This document shows positions 45,396-54,656 of a stretch of 64,000 bases of DNA, piece after piece. The translations under genes were made by a program, and so were the position numbers. How positions within the stretch are numbered: position 1 is the first letter of the stretch; every line of letters starts with the position of its first letter. The notes beneath the pieces were generated by a model. It saw only the letters and a program-made list of their open reading frames with translations, had not been told where the DNA came from and ran no database searches. The DNA comes from Rhodopirellula europaea 6C (GTDB lineage Bacteria; Planctomycetota; Planctomycetia; Pirellulales; Pirellulaceae): contig NZ_ANMO01000097.1 of assembly GCF_000338295.1 (NCBI RefSeq), forward strand, positions 1-64,000, read 5' to 3'.

Positions 45396-45526
45396 CCACT
45401 AGCTTCTAGCGATTAGCCAGAAGCTTTTTGAGCGAATTCCTCGGACGTGGTGATACAATCACCGCGTCCGTTTTTCATTTTACGGCTGCTAGCTAATCGC
45501 TAGGAGCTAATAGCTAGAAGCTTTTC
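45396..45526. repeat. TAGC-rich palindromes flanking the gapA terminator
   Basis: AGCTTCTAGCGATTAGCC, just after gapA, and CTAGCTAATCGCTAGGAG followed by TAATAGCTAGAAGCTT before obg are related palindromic sequences in inverted orientation. They sit on both sides of the terminator hairpin. They are made of short CTAGC and GATTAGC modules and could fold over the whole gap. Confidence 0.7.
45441..45474 (+). terminator. Rho-independent terminator after gapA
   Basis: CGGACGTGGTGAT pairs with ATCACCGCGTCCG across the loop ACA, with one mismatch, and is followed by TTTTT. It separates gapA from obg, so obg probably has its own promoter. Confidence 0.88.
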
Positions 45527-45528
45527 AA

Positions 45529-46752
45529 ATGTTCTTTGATCGCGTTGAAATTGAGTTCCAAGCCGGCAAGGGCGGCGATGGCTGCATGAGCTTTCGCAAG
45601 GAGAAGTACGTTCCCAAGGGCGGTCCCGACGGTGGCGATGGCGGCCGGGGTGCGAGCATCGTTTTGGAAGCTCGCCTGGGCGTGAACTCGTTGGCACAAT
45701 TCGCGACCCGAAAGTTCTTTCGAGCTGAAAAGGGTGGCTTCGGCATGGGCGCCCTTCGCCATGGCAGAAAGGGCCGCGAAATGCGTCTGTTTGTTCCTTG
45801 CGGGACGAGCATCATCGATGCGAAAGACGGTTTCGTCATCAAAGATCTGACGCAGGTCGGCGAAGAATTTGTGATCTGCCGCGGTGGCAAAGGAGGTCAT
45901 GGGAACGCTCGTTTCAAAACGCCGCAGAACCAAGCACCACGAGAACGCGAACTGGGCCAGCCCGGCGAAACGCGACACGTGATCATGGAACTGAAATCGA
46001 TCGCCGATGTGGGGCTGATCGGAAAACCAAACGCTGGCAAAAGCACCCTGCTTTCGCGAATCAGCAGTGCTCGACCTGAGATCGCAGATTATCCGTTCAC
46101 GACGAAGTATCCCAACCTTGGAATCGTCGACGTCGATATCGAACGCTCGTTCATCCTGGCTGACATTCCCGGTTTGATCGAAGGGGCGAGCGAGGGCGTT
46201 GGGCTGGGGCACGAGTTCCTTCGTCATGTCGAACGCGCCGGGTTACTGGTTCACTTGATCGAGCCCACTCCGGTTGACGGAAGCGATCCGATTCAAAACT
46301 ACGTCGCGATTCGCGAAGAGTTGCAGCACTACGACGAGACGCTCGCCGATCGTGATGAATTGGTTGTGATGACCAAGTGCGAATTGGACCCGGATGGCGA
46401 AGTTCGTGAGAGATTGCAGGCTTACTTTGATGAGCACCCCGCCAACCATGCTCGCGACCTGCGTTCCATCAGTGCCGCAACCGATGTGGGACTGAAAGAA
46501 CTGGTTGGCGAAATCATGGATCGAGTCGCTAAACGTCGTGAAGAAATGATCGAAGCGGGCATCACGCCCACTTTGATTCGCCAAGACGACGCTCCCGCGA
46601 CACCCAAGAAAGAACGTCGCCTGCCACCTCACAAAGCCGCCGCGACGGAAGGTTTGTCGGACGAAGTGCAGGCACAGGATATCCAAGGTGCCGCCACGCT
46701 ATCTGACACCGGCAAAGTCGTGCCCGGCGAACGCCGCGATCGTTCGTCTTGA
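45529..46752 (+). CDS. obgE: Obg family GTPase
   Basis: This is a ribosome-associated GTPase of growth control and 50S assembly. Its 407 residues include the glycine-rich Obg fold ([35 protein letters not shown]) at about 1-160. The G domain has the P-loop [39 protein letters not shown] and a SAATDVG motif. After residue ~345 there is a short, basic, low-complexity tail ([16 protein letters not shown]) in place of a large C-terminal domain. The start codon follows a palindromic repeat region. A 16-base gap separates it from the pantothenate kinase gene. Confidence 0.96.
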   Translation: MFFDRVEIEFQAGKGGDGCMSFRKEKYVPKGGPDGGDGGRGASIVLEARLGVNSLAQFATRKFFRAEKGGFGMGALRHGRKGREMRLFVPCGTSIIDAKDGFVIKDLTQVGEEFVICRGGKGGHGNARFKTPQNQAPRERELGQPGETRHVIMELKSIADVGLIGKPNAGKSTLLSRISSARPEIADYPFTTKYPNLGIVDVDIERSFILADIPGLIEGASEGVGLGHEFLRHVERAGLLVHLIEPTPVDGSDPIQNYVAIREELQHYDETLADRDELVVMTKCELDPDGEVRERLQAYFDEHPANHARDLRSISAATDVGLKELVGEIMDRVAKRREEMIEAGITPTLIRQDDAPATPKKERRLPPHKAAATEGLSDEVQAQDIQGAATLSDTGKVVPGERRDRSS

Positions 46753-46768
46753 AGCAGTCGGCAGGAAT

Positions 46769-47656
46769 ATGGCAGACGAGCAGTCCCCCGCGAATGAGCA
46801 ACAGCTCCATGATGAATCGCATTGCGATGTCGTGATGGTGCGAGTTGGCATCGATGTTGGCAACACCGCGATCAAGGTTGTCACCGAGTTCTCAGCAACC
46901 GACGAAACGGTGCAGCGGAACAAGACGCGAGGTCCTCAGCTTCGATCGATTTCGCTGCGAGATCCAGAGTGGATTACCAAGTGCGTCGAGCATCTGCAAA
47001 CGCTGGCGGAGCAGGTTGCGGCTTGTGAATCTCGCGACTGCGAATCCGTTTGCTATGACGTTCGAGTCGCGAGCGTGAATCGAGGCTCGGCGGAACCCTT
47101 GGTGGTTGCTCTCGATGAAGCATTTTTCCAGTGCATTCGCGTGCGTTTTGTGACGCACGAAGACGTTTCGATGCCAATCGATGTGAACTTCCCCGAACGT
47201 GTTGGGATCGATCGATTGCTCGGAGCGGAAGCCGCATTCCGACGTCACACGGCACCGTTGATTGTGGTCGACGCCGGAACCACGGTGACGGTCGATTTTG
47301 TTTCCGCCGAAGGAGTGTTTCGCGGTGGAGCCATTCTGCCTGGCTTGGAAATGCAGACCGCGGCCCTCGCGGCCGGCACGGATGCGTTGCCCAAACTCGA
47401 TTGGGCGTCCCACCGATGTCGAGAGATGCCTGAGGGGCCGGGCCGAGACACGGTTGCCGCGATGCGATTGGGCGTGCTCGCGTCGGTCGCAGGTGCCGTC
47501 GAACGATTGCTTCGAATCTATGGCGGTGCTGCGACCTTGGTCGTGACCGGTGGCGACGCGGGATGTTTGGTGGATGCCTTGCCAGCGGAATGCGACGCGG
47601 TGGAAGAGCCTCATCTGGTCGCGCAAGCGCTGCTGGATCTGATGCTGCACGATTAA
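46769..47656 (+). CDS. coaX: Type III pantothenate kinase
   Basis: It phosphorylates pantothenate, the first committed step of coenzyme A synthesis. The ATG at 46769 with GGAA upstream gives 295 residues. After a ~28-residue acidic N-terminal extension comes the ASKHA fold, with the phosphate loop VGIDVGNTAIKVV. The second phosphate motif is in IVVDAGTTVTVDFV, GGAILPGLEMQTAALAAGTD follows, and the third is LVVTGGDAG near the end. NFPERVGIDRLLGAEAAF marks the substrate-binding region. The extra N-terminal segment is unusual and may be non-essential. It is adjacent to obgE on the same strand. Confidence 0.92.
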   Translation: MADEQSPANEQQLHDESHCDVVMVRVGIDVGNTAIKVVTEFSATDETVQRNKTRGPQLRSISLRDPEWITKCVEHLQTLAEQVAACESRDCESVCYDVRVASVNRGSAEPLVVALDEAFFQCIRVRFVTHEDVSMPIDVNFPERVGIDRLLGAEAAFRRHTAPLIVVDAGTTVTVDFVSAEGVFRGGAILPGLEMQTAALAAGTDALPKLDWASHRCREMPEGPGRDTVAAMRLGVLASVAGAVERLLRIYGGAATLVVTGGDAGCLVDALPAECDAVEEPHLVAQALLDLMLHD

Positions 47657-48186
47657 GCGACGAAGCTATTGCCGTTGAGAGCCCCCTAATGAGGGCTTTC
47701 GGGCGCGTCACATGCTGATCGCATTTCAAGCTCCATTCTTTGATGGACATGACCGTTCGCGTTTCGCTAACAGGCGATTGGTTCCTTTGTTTGGGACCAT
47801 GTGATCGAGCCCCACTGAGCCAAACCCTGCCGGTTATTCAGGCTCCAACGGTTGCACGATCGCCTGGTAATTCGCGCAAACCTTTTTGAGCAGGAAAGCT
47901 TTTCCGGCATGGTCGACGAGGACGAAAGCAATCCTTGTCGACAGGCGGTCGCAACGAAGTTTTGGCAAGCTGAAATCGCAGCAACAAACGATAGCCAACA
48001 CGTGCACCGCCGAAGACTGGCACCGATGGATCGCGTCTCATTGCTTTCCCCTCCCTAGCAATCGATGCGTGTACTGCGATGCGGCGGCCCTCTCGTCCAA
48101 GGATCCGGGCGAGACCCGAGGGGCCGCCGCCAGATTGATCGCAATCACGTATTGAAAGCAAGTCGAACACACTGGCGAACCCTACC
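47657..48186. other. Intergenic region, no supported gene
   Basis: This 530-base gap separates coaX from the RNase H-like gene. Open frames on both strands overlap each other and have no recognisable domain, sensible start or codon bias, so I do not call them. I see no tRNA-like fold or repeat. AGAGCCCCCTAATGAGGGCT just after coaX (about 47680-47700) is a small palindrome that could end the coaX transcript. Confidence 0.5.
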
Positions 48187-48909
48187 ATGATGGATCCTTT
48201 GCAATCCCTCGAAGAATTCGCGTCGATGACGTCCGAATTCGGAGACCCCGATTTCAACCCCGCACCCGCGAAGCCTCGTGCTTCGTTCTTGTTGGTCGTG
48301 TCCGCTCACAGCACGTCGCTGACCGATGGTCGTTGGCAATTTGTGATCGAGACTTCGGACGGCAAACCCGTGATGGAAGCAGACGACCAAGAGTTCGGCG
48401 ACTTGAACCGATTGTCGTTGCTGGCGGCGGTGCGAGGGCTCGAGGCAATCGACGGGCCCTCGGGCATCACCTTGCTCAGCCACAACCGATACCTGATTCG
48501 ATCACTGACTGATTCATTGCCGAGATGGCGACGCAGCGATTTCGTGTGGGATCACTTTGGCCGTCGCGTTGAAGTCCAGCACGCTGATTTGTGGCGACGC
48601 GTCGACCACGCCTTGGGGATCCACGAGGTTCAAGCGTGCTTGGTGACGTCTCGATTGGTCAGTCGCAAACCCGATCATGTCGCGCCGGACGGCGCGATTC
48701 CCGCGGCCGAAGTCGACGCTTCGGTTGCCCGCGGATCCACCAAATTGAATGACGACTGGTCAAGAATCGACCAACCTCACTCAGGCCCACCTGCACCGAA
48801 ATCCAATCGTGCGGTTCCAACCGCCAACGATCGACTGCGTGACTGGTTGCTGAGTACCGCAATCTCAGCCAACGGCATTCAACGATCCAACCCAATCAAA
48901 ACGTCCTGA
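48187..48909 (+). CDS. RNase H-fold protein lacking catalytic residues
   Basis: This protein of 240 residues aligns by eye with ribonuclease HI: NRLSLLAAVRGLEAI, ITLLSHNRYLIRSL and DLWRRVDHALGIHEV match NRMELLAAI.., ..STDSQYV and DLWQRLD...H. However, the metal-binding residues are missing. The first aspartate corresponds to A40, the glutamate to S77, and the second aspartate to H99. The last ~90 residues are basic and low-complexity. The protein probably keeps the nucleic-acid-like fold without nuclease activity. An ATG one codon later (48190) is an equally good start. It lies 60 bases before glgB. Confidence 0.8.
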   Translation: MMDPLQSLEEFASMTSEFGDPDFNPAPAKPRASFLLVVSAHSTSLTDGRWQFVIETSDGKPVMEADDQEFGDLNRLSLLAAVRGLEAIDGPSGITLLSHNRYLIRSLTDSLPRWRRSDFVWDHFGRRVEVQHADLWRRVDHALGIHEVQACLVTSRLVSRKPDHVAPDGAIPAAEVDASVARGSTKLNDDWSRIDQPHSGPPAPKSNRAVPTANDRLRDWLLSTAISANGIQRSNPIKTS

Positions 48910-48968
48910 TTCCAGGCCTGTTTTCGCATTTTTGAACTCATTTCTATCAATTCACTCGTAGTCCAGCC

Positions 48969-51179
48969 ATGAATTCGCAGCTTTCATTATCGACCATTCA
49001 GTCACTCGTTGATGGCAGTGTGGCGAACCCGGGTAGTTTGTTGGGCCGTCACCCTGTCAACTATCGGGGGCGAGAAGCCACATCCGTTCGCGTTTTGGAA
49101 CCCAACGCCGAATCCGTGTGGCTGATCGATTCGGCAAGCGGTTTGCGACGTCCCATGCGACGGTTGCATCCCGGCGGATTCTTCGAAGCGATCTGCGATG
49201 AGCCCATCACCAAGCCCTCCATGTCCAGACTGCAAATGATCGACAAGACCGGTAAAGAAATGAAGACGACGTCTCCTTACACCGTCCCCAGCATCTTCAG
49301 CGACCTCGATCGCTACCTGATCGGTGAAGGTCGCCACCACCAGTTGTACGAGCGACTGGGGGCACAGCTCCGCGAAGTCGACGGCGTTAAAGGCGTCAAC
49401 TTCGCCGTGTGGGCACCCAATGCTCGATCGGTTCAAGTTGTCGGCGATTTCAACGGTTGGGACGGACGCAGTCATGTCGCTCAGCCCGTCGAGTCGACCG
49501 GAATTTGGGAGTTGTTCCTTCCTGGCGCGACGGTTGGTCAGAAGTACAAGTTCCGAATTCAGACCCAGCACGGTCATTGGATGGATAAGTGCGACCCGTT
49601 GGCGTTCGCCGCCGAGTTGCCACCGCTGACCGCGAATATTATCACGGACATCAACACGTACTCGTGGAATGATTCGGATTGGTTGCAGCAACGGGCAGAG
49701 ATGGACCCGATGCACACTCCAATGAACGTTTATGAAGTTCATTTGGGCAGCTGGCAAAAAGGCCCCGGCCGCACCCACGGTTGGTTGGACTATCGCGACT
49801 TGGCCAAACGATTGGTTGACTACTGTCACCGCATGAATTTCACACACGTGGAATTGATGCCAATCAGCGAGCATCCATTCACGGGGTCATGGGGCTACCA
49901 AAGCGTCGGCTACTACGCGCCGACTAGTCGTCACGGATCGCCCGAAGACTTCATGTTCTTTGTCGATCACATGCACCAAAACGGCATCGGCGTGTTGATC
50001 GATTGGGTTCCCGCTCACTTCCCCAAAGACGATCACGGCCTGCGTCAGTTCGATGGTTCGGCGTTGTACGAGCATGCGGATCCTCGTCAGGGCGAGCACC
50101 CGGATTGGGGCACGATGATCTTCAACTTCGGTCGCAACGAAGTGAAGAACTTCTTGATCGCCAACGCGTTGTTCTGGTTGGACAAGTATCACATCGATGG
50201 TCTGCGAGTCGACGCGGTCGCATCCATGTTGTACTTGGATTACAGCCGAGAAGACGGCGAGTGGATTCCCAACCGTTACGGCGGACGTGAGAACCTCGAG
50301 TCGATCGACTTCCTGCGTGATTTCAACATCGCGGTTCATGAGAATCACCCCGGTGTGATCACGGCGGCGGAAGAGTCGACCGCGTGGCCCGGCGTTTCTC
50401 GGCCAACGTACGACGGCGGTCTCGGTTTCACCTACAAGTGGAACATGGGATGGATGAATGACACGTTGAGCTACATGCGGAATGAGCCGATCCACCGCAA
50501 GTTCCATCAAAACGAGCTGACGTTCAGTCTGATCTATGCCTTCACCGAAAACTTCACGTTGCCGTTGTCGCACGATGAGGTCGTTCACGGCAAAGGATCG
50601 TTGATCAGCCAAATGCCGGGTGACATGTGGCAGAAATTCGCCAACCTGCGATTGCTGTACAGCTACATGTGGACTCACCCCGGCAAGAAGTTGCTCTTCA
50701 TGGGTGGTGAAATCGCACAGTGGACCGAATGGAACGCGGACGACGGCCCTCAGTGGGAATTGCTCGACTTCGACACGCACCGCGGTGTTCAGCAACTGGT
50801 CGCGGATTTGAACGAGGTCGTGATTGAAAATCCAGCCCTGCACTGGCATGATTTCACGGGCGATGGCTTCGAGTGGATTGACGCTCAAAACGCGGAAGAC
50901 AGCGTCTTGGTCTACCTGCGAAAGGGAGCCGAAGGCGATCCACCGATCCTGGTTTGCAACAACTTCACGCCCGTCCCTCGAGACAACTATCGCGTTGGAG
51001 TGCCGGCACAAGGTTTCTGGAAAGAGATCTTCAACAGCGATGGTGAAGCGTACGGCGGATCGAACCTGGGCAACTATCCCGGATGCCAAACGACCGGCAT
51101 TGAGCACCACGCTCGTCCGGACAGCATCGAAGTGACCTTGCCGCCACTGGGCACCACGATCCTGCGTTTGGAATCCTGA
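48969..51179 (+). CDS. glgB: 1,4-alpha-glucan branching enzyme
   Basis: It forms the alpha-1,6 branches of glycogen. The 736-residue protein has two N-terminal beta modules (about 20-110 and 120-225, including [20 protein letters not shown]). A GH13 catalytic domain follows, with [22 protein letters not shown], the nucleophile in [17 protein letters not shown], the acid/base in [14 protein letters not shown] and [15 protein letters not shown]. The C-terminal beta domain ends in [10 protein letters not shown]. All expected catalytic residues are present and the length is standard. No other glycogen genes are adjacent. Confidence 0.97.
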   Translation: MNSQLSLSTIQSLVDGSVANPGSLLGRHPVNYRGREATSVRVLEPNAESVWLIDSASGLRRPMRRLHPGGFFEAICDEPITKPSMSRLQMIDKTGKEMKTTSPYTVPSIFSDLDRYLIGEGRHHQLYERLGAQLREVDGVKGVNFAVWAPNARSVQVVGDFNGWDGRSHVAQPVESTGIWELFLPGATVGQKYKFRIQTQHGHWMDKCDPLAFAAELPPLTANIITDINTYSWNDSDWLQQRAEMDPMHTPMNVYEVHLGSWQKGPGRTHGWLDYRDLAKRLVDYCHRMNFTHVELMPISEHPFTGSWGYQSVGYYAPTSRHGSPEDFMFFVDHMHQNGIGVLIDWVPAHFPKDDHGLRQFDGSALYEHADPRQGEHPDWGTMIFNFGRNEVKNFLIANALFWLDKYHIDGLRVDAVASMLYLDYSREDGEWIPNRYGGRENLESIDFLRDFNIAVHENHPGVITAAEESTAWPGVSRPTYDGGLGFTYKWNMGWMNDTLSYMRNEPIHRKFHQNELTFSLIYAFTENFTLPLSHDEVVHGKGSLISQMPGDMWQKFANLRLLYSYMWTHPGKKLLFMGGEIAQWTEWNADDGPQWELLDFDTHRGVQQLVADLNEVVIENPALHWHDFTGDGFEWIDAQNAEDSVLVYLRKGAEGDPPILVCNNFTPVPRDNYRVGVPAQGFWKEIFNSDGEAYGGSNLGNYPGCQTTGIEHHARPDSIEVTLPPLGTTILRLES

Positions 51180-51254
51180 TCAGACGCCAAACAGCGTTCC
51201 CAACGTAGGTCGGCCACTCTTGACCGACACTGGAGCAAGGCGGTTCGTTGTGTG

Positions 51255-51274
51255 GACGGGCAAGAGTGCCCGTC
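51255..51274. repeat. GACGGGCAAGAGTGCCCGTC hairpin
   Basis: A palindrome with 7-base arms lies in the gap between convergent glgB and the isomerase gene. It might stop transcription from either side, but there is no T-run. The neighbouring TCGGCCACTCTTGACCGA at about 51209 is a related short inverted repeat. Confidence 0.45.
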
Positions 51275-51330
51275 CTACGTGAAGTGGGAGATTGCTCTTG
51301 GACGACGAAGGCTCCGTCGCCGGCTTGGGC

Positions 51331-52341
51331 TCAGGCCTGTTGAGCTTTGGCGGCTTCCAAATCTTCGAACGTTCGCAGGTGATAGTCGATGCCGACTTTG
51401 TCGAGCACGCGGCACAACCCGCGAGCGGCGATGCCGAATCCATCGGGACCACTGAAACCGCCGAATTGGCCGCCGCCGCGAACGTGGGGTTCGAGGTCCA
51501 GGTAAATGCCTTCGACGCCGCGACGTGACATGCGGTCCGCGAGCGTCGGCAGGAATGTCTTGAGGTCCTCGAAGATTCGTTCGTGGGAACTGTCGCCTTG
51601 GTCGGCAGGCACAAAGTGGCTGGCGGATTCTTCATCGACGTGATCGACGCGGCCATTCAGCGATGGGTCTTTGTAGTCCTTGATGTGCAACCAACCGAGC
51701 GATGGTTTCAACGCTTCGTACTGGGCGTACACCTGATCCGATGTCAGTCCCTGCATCACCATGTTGGCTCCGTCAAAGATAGTGACCAGGGCCGGGTTGT
51801 TCACCTTTTCAGCGATCGCGGCGAGCAGGTCGCCGGTCTGCCCGACCAAGTTGGCTTCGACTTCCAGACCAAACGTCAAACCACGTTTGTCGCATGCTTC
51901 AGCGATTTGTCCGAGTTGGTCCGAAACCTGATCAATGTGGTCTTCGGGTGATGTGCCCTTGGGGTGATAGAACGAGAAACCGCGAAGCAATTTGCAGTCG
52001 AACGCTTCCGCTCGATTGCAGGCGATCTGCACGTCTTCGGCGAGGTACTTTTCGAATGGGATGAACTTATTCGCGGTTCCGTCTTCGACGTCCAACAACT
52101 TCACCTTGCCAATCGGCGAGCCAATGCTGCTGACCGACATGCCGTATTCTTTGTGCAGTTTCTGAAGCGTCTCGATTTCAGAAGGTTCCAACACCATCAC
52201 GTTTTTGATGCCATTTCCGACATCAACAAAACGGATCGAGTAGTGCTGAAGGCCGATGGCGGCCAGAGCAGCGAATTGCTCGTTGGCTTTTTTCGAGAAG
52301 GCGGATTCGTCGGCGAAACCAGACAGAATGACGGAGGACAT
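51331..52341 (-). CDS. TIM-barrel sugar-phosphate isomerase/epimerase family protein
   Basis: This is a cytoplasmic xylose-isomerase-like barrel of 336 residues. It begins SVILSGFADESAFSKKANEQ. Putative metal ligands are in LTFGLEVEANLVG (Glu), TIFDGANMVMQG (Asp), WLHIKDYKDPS (His) and YLDLEPHVRGGGQFGG (Glu near the C-terminus). This gives the E-D-H-E set of the family. The substrate is unknown; the family includes inosose and ketose epimerases. The motif FVPADQGDS is also typical of its loops. It is convergent with glgB and lies downstream of queF. Confidence 0.87.
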   Translation of the reverse strand: MSSVILSGFADESAFSKKANEQFAALAAIGLQHYSIRFVDVGNGIKNVMVLEPSEIETLQKLHKEYGMSVSSIGSPIGKVKLLDVEDGTANKFIPFEKYLAEDVQIACNRAEAFDCKLLRGFSFYHPKGTSPEDHIDQVSDQLGQIAEACDKRGLTFGLEVEANLVGQTGDLLAAIAEKVNNPALVTIFDGANMVMQGLTSDQVYAQYEALKPSLGWLHIKDYKDPSLNGRVDHVDEESASHFVPADQGDSSHERIFEDLKTFLPTLADRMSRRGVEGIYLDLEPHVRGGGQFGGFSGPDGFGIAARGLCRVLDKVGIDYHLRTFEDLEAAKAQQA

Positions 52342-52392
52342 GGCGCAGGCGGGTTTGGTGGGGAGGGACGGGAAATTCGTGCCGTGATCAGA

Positions 52393-52758
52393 TCACGCTT
52401 CGTCGGGGTAAGTCACGATGATGTTGCTGTTCAGGCCGCCGCGTGGCGTCCATTTGCTCTCGACGGTGACTTTGCGAGGCTGGACGACGGCGACAAAGTC
52501 GTCCAGAATTCGGTTGGTGACTTGCTCGTAGAAAATTCCTTCGTTGCGGAACTTCTGCAAGTACATTTTCAAGCTCTTCAGCTCCACGCAGACACGGTCT
52601 GGAACGTACGTGAAAACGATCGTTCCATAGTCGGGTTGTCCCGTTTTCGGGCAAACCGACGTGAATTCCGGGCAATGATGCTCGATCGTGAAATTTCGTG
52701 TCGGGGCGGGGTTTTCAAAAACTTCGAGAGTGTCTCGAAAAGAGGCTGTGTCGCTCAC
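52393..52758 (-). CDS. queF: NADPH-dependent preQ0 reductase
   Basis: It reduces 7-cyano-7-deazaguanine (preQ0) to preQ1 for queuosine in tRNA. The 121-residue short type has the catalytic cysteine region [40 protein letters not shown] and the conserved [14 protein letters not shown]. It begins with GTG at 52758 ([17 protein letters not shown]). It is divergent from queE with almost no spacer. The TIM-barrel gene lies 51 bases downstream. Confidence 0.96.
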   Translation of the reverse strand: MSDTASFRDTLEVFENPAPTRNFTIEHHCPEFTSVCPKTGQPDYGTIVFTYVPDRVCVELKSLKMYLQKFRNEGIFYEQVTNRILDDFVAVVQPRKVTVESKWTPRGGLNSNIIVTYPDEA

Positions 52759-52792
52759 GTGGTTTGGTTCACTTCTAGAAACGCGGTGTCGT

Positions 52793-53566
52793 TTGAAATC
52801 GGTCGATCATCCAGTCGATGTTTTACCCGCTGAGGACTCGGCGGAAACCCCCGGGGACTCATGCGCCCCGGCATCGTCGCTGCTGATTTCAGAAACCTTC
52901 GTCAGTCGTCAAGGCGAAGGCGAATTGACCGGCACCGAAAGCGTTTTCATCCGGACCAGTGGCTGCAATCTGCGGTGCTGGTTCTGCGACACGCCTTACG
53001 CGTCTTGGAAGCCCGAGGGCGCGAGGCTAACCGTCGACGACTTGTTGCAATTGGTCGCGGATTCAGGCGTCAAGCACGTGGTGTTGACCGGTGGTGAACC
53101 GTTGATCGCTAAGGGCATCGTCAGCTTGATCGATCAATTGCGAGTCGCGGGGAATCACGTGACGATCGAAACCGCTGGCACCGTCGACCCTGGCGTGCGA
53201 TGCGACCTGCTGTCGCTCAGCCCCAAGCTACGGGCCAGCACCCCGGATGAAAAAGATCATCCGCGTTGGGCAAAACTGCACGCTGAGAGGCGGTTGCCGA
53301 TCAACACGATGAAGCAATTGATTCAATCCGCAGAAGCGACCCAGGTCAAATTTGTGGTCGATTCGGCCGATGAATTGCCTGAGATCGATGAGGTTGTGCG
53401 GCAATTGGAGATCTCAGCGGATTCCGTGTATTTGATGCCGCAAGGGATCTCGGTCGAACAGCTGGACACCGCACGTCCATGGTTGGAACCGATGGCAACC
53501 TTGCGAGGCTATCAATATTGCGACCGCATGCAAATTCGTTGGTACGGAAACCGCCGAGGAACCTGA
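52793..53566 (+). CDS. queE: 7-carboxy-7-deazaguanine synthase
   Basis: This radical-SAM enzyme of the preQ0 pathway forms the carboxy-deazaguanine ring. The cluster motif is CNLRCWFC (CxxxCxxC), preceded by [12 protein letters not shown] and followed by [27 protein letters not shown] and SLSPKL. The length is about 257 residues from TTG 52793. The frame is also open from GTG 52748 and GTG 52688, the latter overlapping queF, so the exact start is uncertain. The N-terminal ~30 residues before the conserved region are not conserved. The enzymes that act before and after it (queC, queD) are not in the window. Confidence 0.9.
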   Translation: MKSVDHPVDVLPAEDSAETPGDSCAPASSLLISETFVSRQGEGELTGTESVFIRTSGCNLRCWFCDTPYASWKPEGARLTVDDLLQLVADSGVKHVVLTGGEPLIAKGIVSLIDQLRVAGNHVTIETAGTVDPGVRCDLLSLSPKLRASTPDEKDHPRWAKLHAERRLPINTMKQLIQSAEATQVKFVVDSADELPEIDEVVRQLEISADSVYLMPQGISVEQLDTARPWLEPMATLRGYQYCDRMQIRWYGNRRGT

Positions 53567-53669
53567 TCGGGGAGACCTCGATTCGCGAATTTTCTTGTGC
53601 GAGTGAATCGGTGCGAGAGAAGACCCTGTTGGCGGGAAAGGGTTCGAGGGAAATGTCTGTGCGCAAAAA

Positions 53670-53698
53670 ATCGGCGTCGTTTCGAAAACGACGCCGAT
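53670..53698. terminator. Bidirectional terminator between queE and the cupredoxin-like gene
   Basis: ATCGGCGTCGTT and AACGACGCCGAT form a 12-bp stem around a short loop. A run of six A lies on the left side, which reads as T on the minus strand. This serves the minus-strand gene well and may also stop queE transcripts. Confidence 0.85.
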
Positions 53699-53724
53699 CG
53701 AATGTTTGATTTGGCGGTGTGGTC

Positions 53725-54498
53725 TTACAGCGACAAAGCGTCTGCTGGGACCAAGACGTCGCCCAGATCGTTCATGCCGGGTTTGATGTCCAGCTCGAAG
53801 CGACTGCGACGCCATGATTCCTTCGAACCATCGATCTTGACTTCATCGATTTTGCCGGCTTCGTGCGAAACGCGAAACATGACTTCGCCGGTTGGGATGC
53901 CTTCGATGGTCAACGTTCCATCTTCACCGCTGACGGCAGCGTAGGGGTGTTCCAGAACCACGACGTAAGCACGCATCCAAGGGTGGATGTTGCATTCGAC
54001 TGGAATGGCAGCCGGTTCTGGCTTTTCCAAAGCGACTTCTTTGTCAGCACCAGCTGGGATCATCAAGTTCTCGGCCTTGTTCGCGAAGAAATTCAAATTC
54101 GCGTTGTGACCGACAGTATCAGGGTTGGTGATTTTCAGCGTGTCACCCGTTTGTGCGATCACGTAGTGGGGCTCAAAGCGGCATTTGTCGTTGGCCAACT
54201 CGTGAGTCTCATTCTTTGCGGCGACGTCATCCAATTTGGTTCCGCCACGACCGGTGTAGACATAGACCAACACGTTCTTGATGCCTTTGGTCTCGGAGTC
54301 GACCAATAGCTTTTCGTTGGGGATCTCGTGCTTGCCGCAGAAAGCGATGTCTTTGTTGGGTTCGATCAACTCCACTTTGGGAGCGTTATCGGAGTCGTAG
54401 ACGAAACGCATTTTCAACGTTCCGGTTTCGGCCATGGCCATCGATGCGGTCAGTGCACAAGCGGCAGCGGTGCCAGCAATCAGCGGACGGATATTCAA
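53725..54498 (-). CDS. Exported cupredoxin-like protein
   Basis: This is a periplasmic or envelope protein of 257 residues. I chose TTG 54498 because GGAG lies eight bases upstream and a signal peptide follows at once (NIRPLIAGTAAACALTASMA). An in-frame ATG at 54603 would add an unlikely tail. The middle has VGHNANLNFFAN and PVECNIHPWMRAYVVVLEH, giving candidate copper ligands His, Cys, His and Met. It is therefore either a type 1 copper site or a related fold. The C-terminal part (GTLTIEGIPTGEVMFRVSHE) resembles a carboxypeptidase-regulatory-like beta domain. Function in electron transfer or copper handling is inference. Confidence 0.82.
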   Translation of the reverse strand: MNIRPLIAGTAAACALTASMAMAETGTLKMRFVYDSDNAPKVELIEPNKDIAFCGKHEIPNEKLLVDSETKGIKNVLVYVYTGRGGTKLDDVAAKNETHELANDKCRFEPHYVIAQTGDTLKITNPDTVGHNANLNFFANKAENLMIPAGADKEVALEKPEPAAIPVECNIHPWMRAYVVVLEHPYAAVSGEDGTLTIEGIPTGEVMFRVSHEAGKIDEVKIDGSKESWRRSRFELDIKPGMNDLGDVLVPADALSL

Positions 54499-54656
54499 AG
54501 GGGTTTCTCCTAGAAGAACGATTGTTCGGTGTAGGTGGGTGACGACGAGACTGTGCGTTTCGCAAAGCCTATCTGCGGGGGGCGTCGCCAGAAAGGTGGG
54601 CAATCCATTGTATCAATCCGACAACGAAAGTCCAGGAATGGGCGGGCGAAACGCTG

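Noticed and set aside
47838-48257. Open frame of 139 codons before the RNase H-like gene
   Set aside because: It overlaps the well-supported gene on the other strand, is arginine-rich and has no homology that I can see.
49887-51110. Open frame of 407 codons opposite glgB
   Set aside because: It is a shadow of the branching enzyme and has no recognisable motif.
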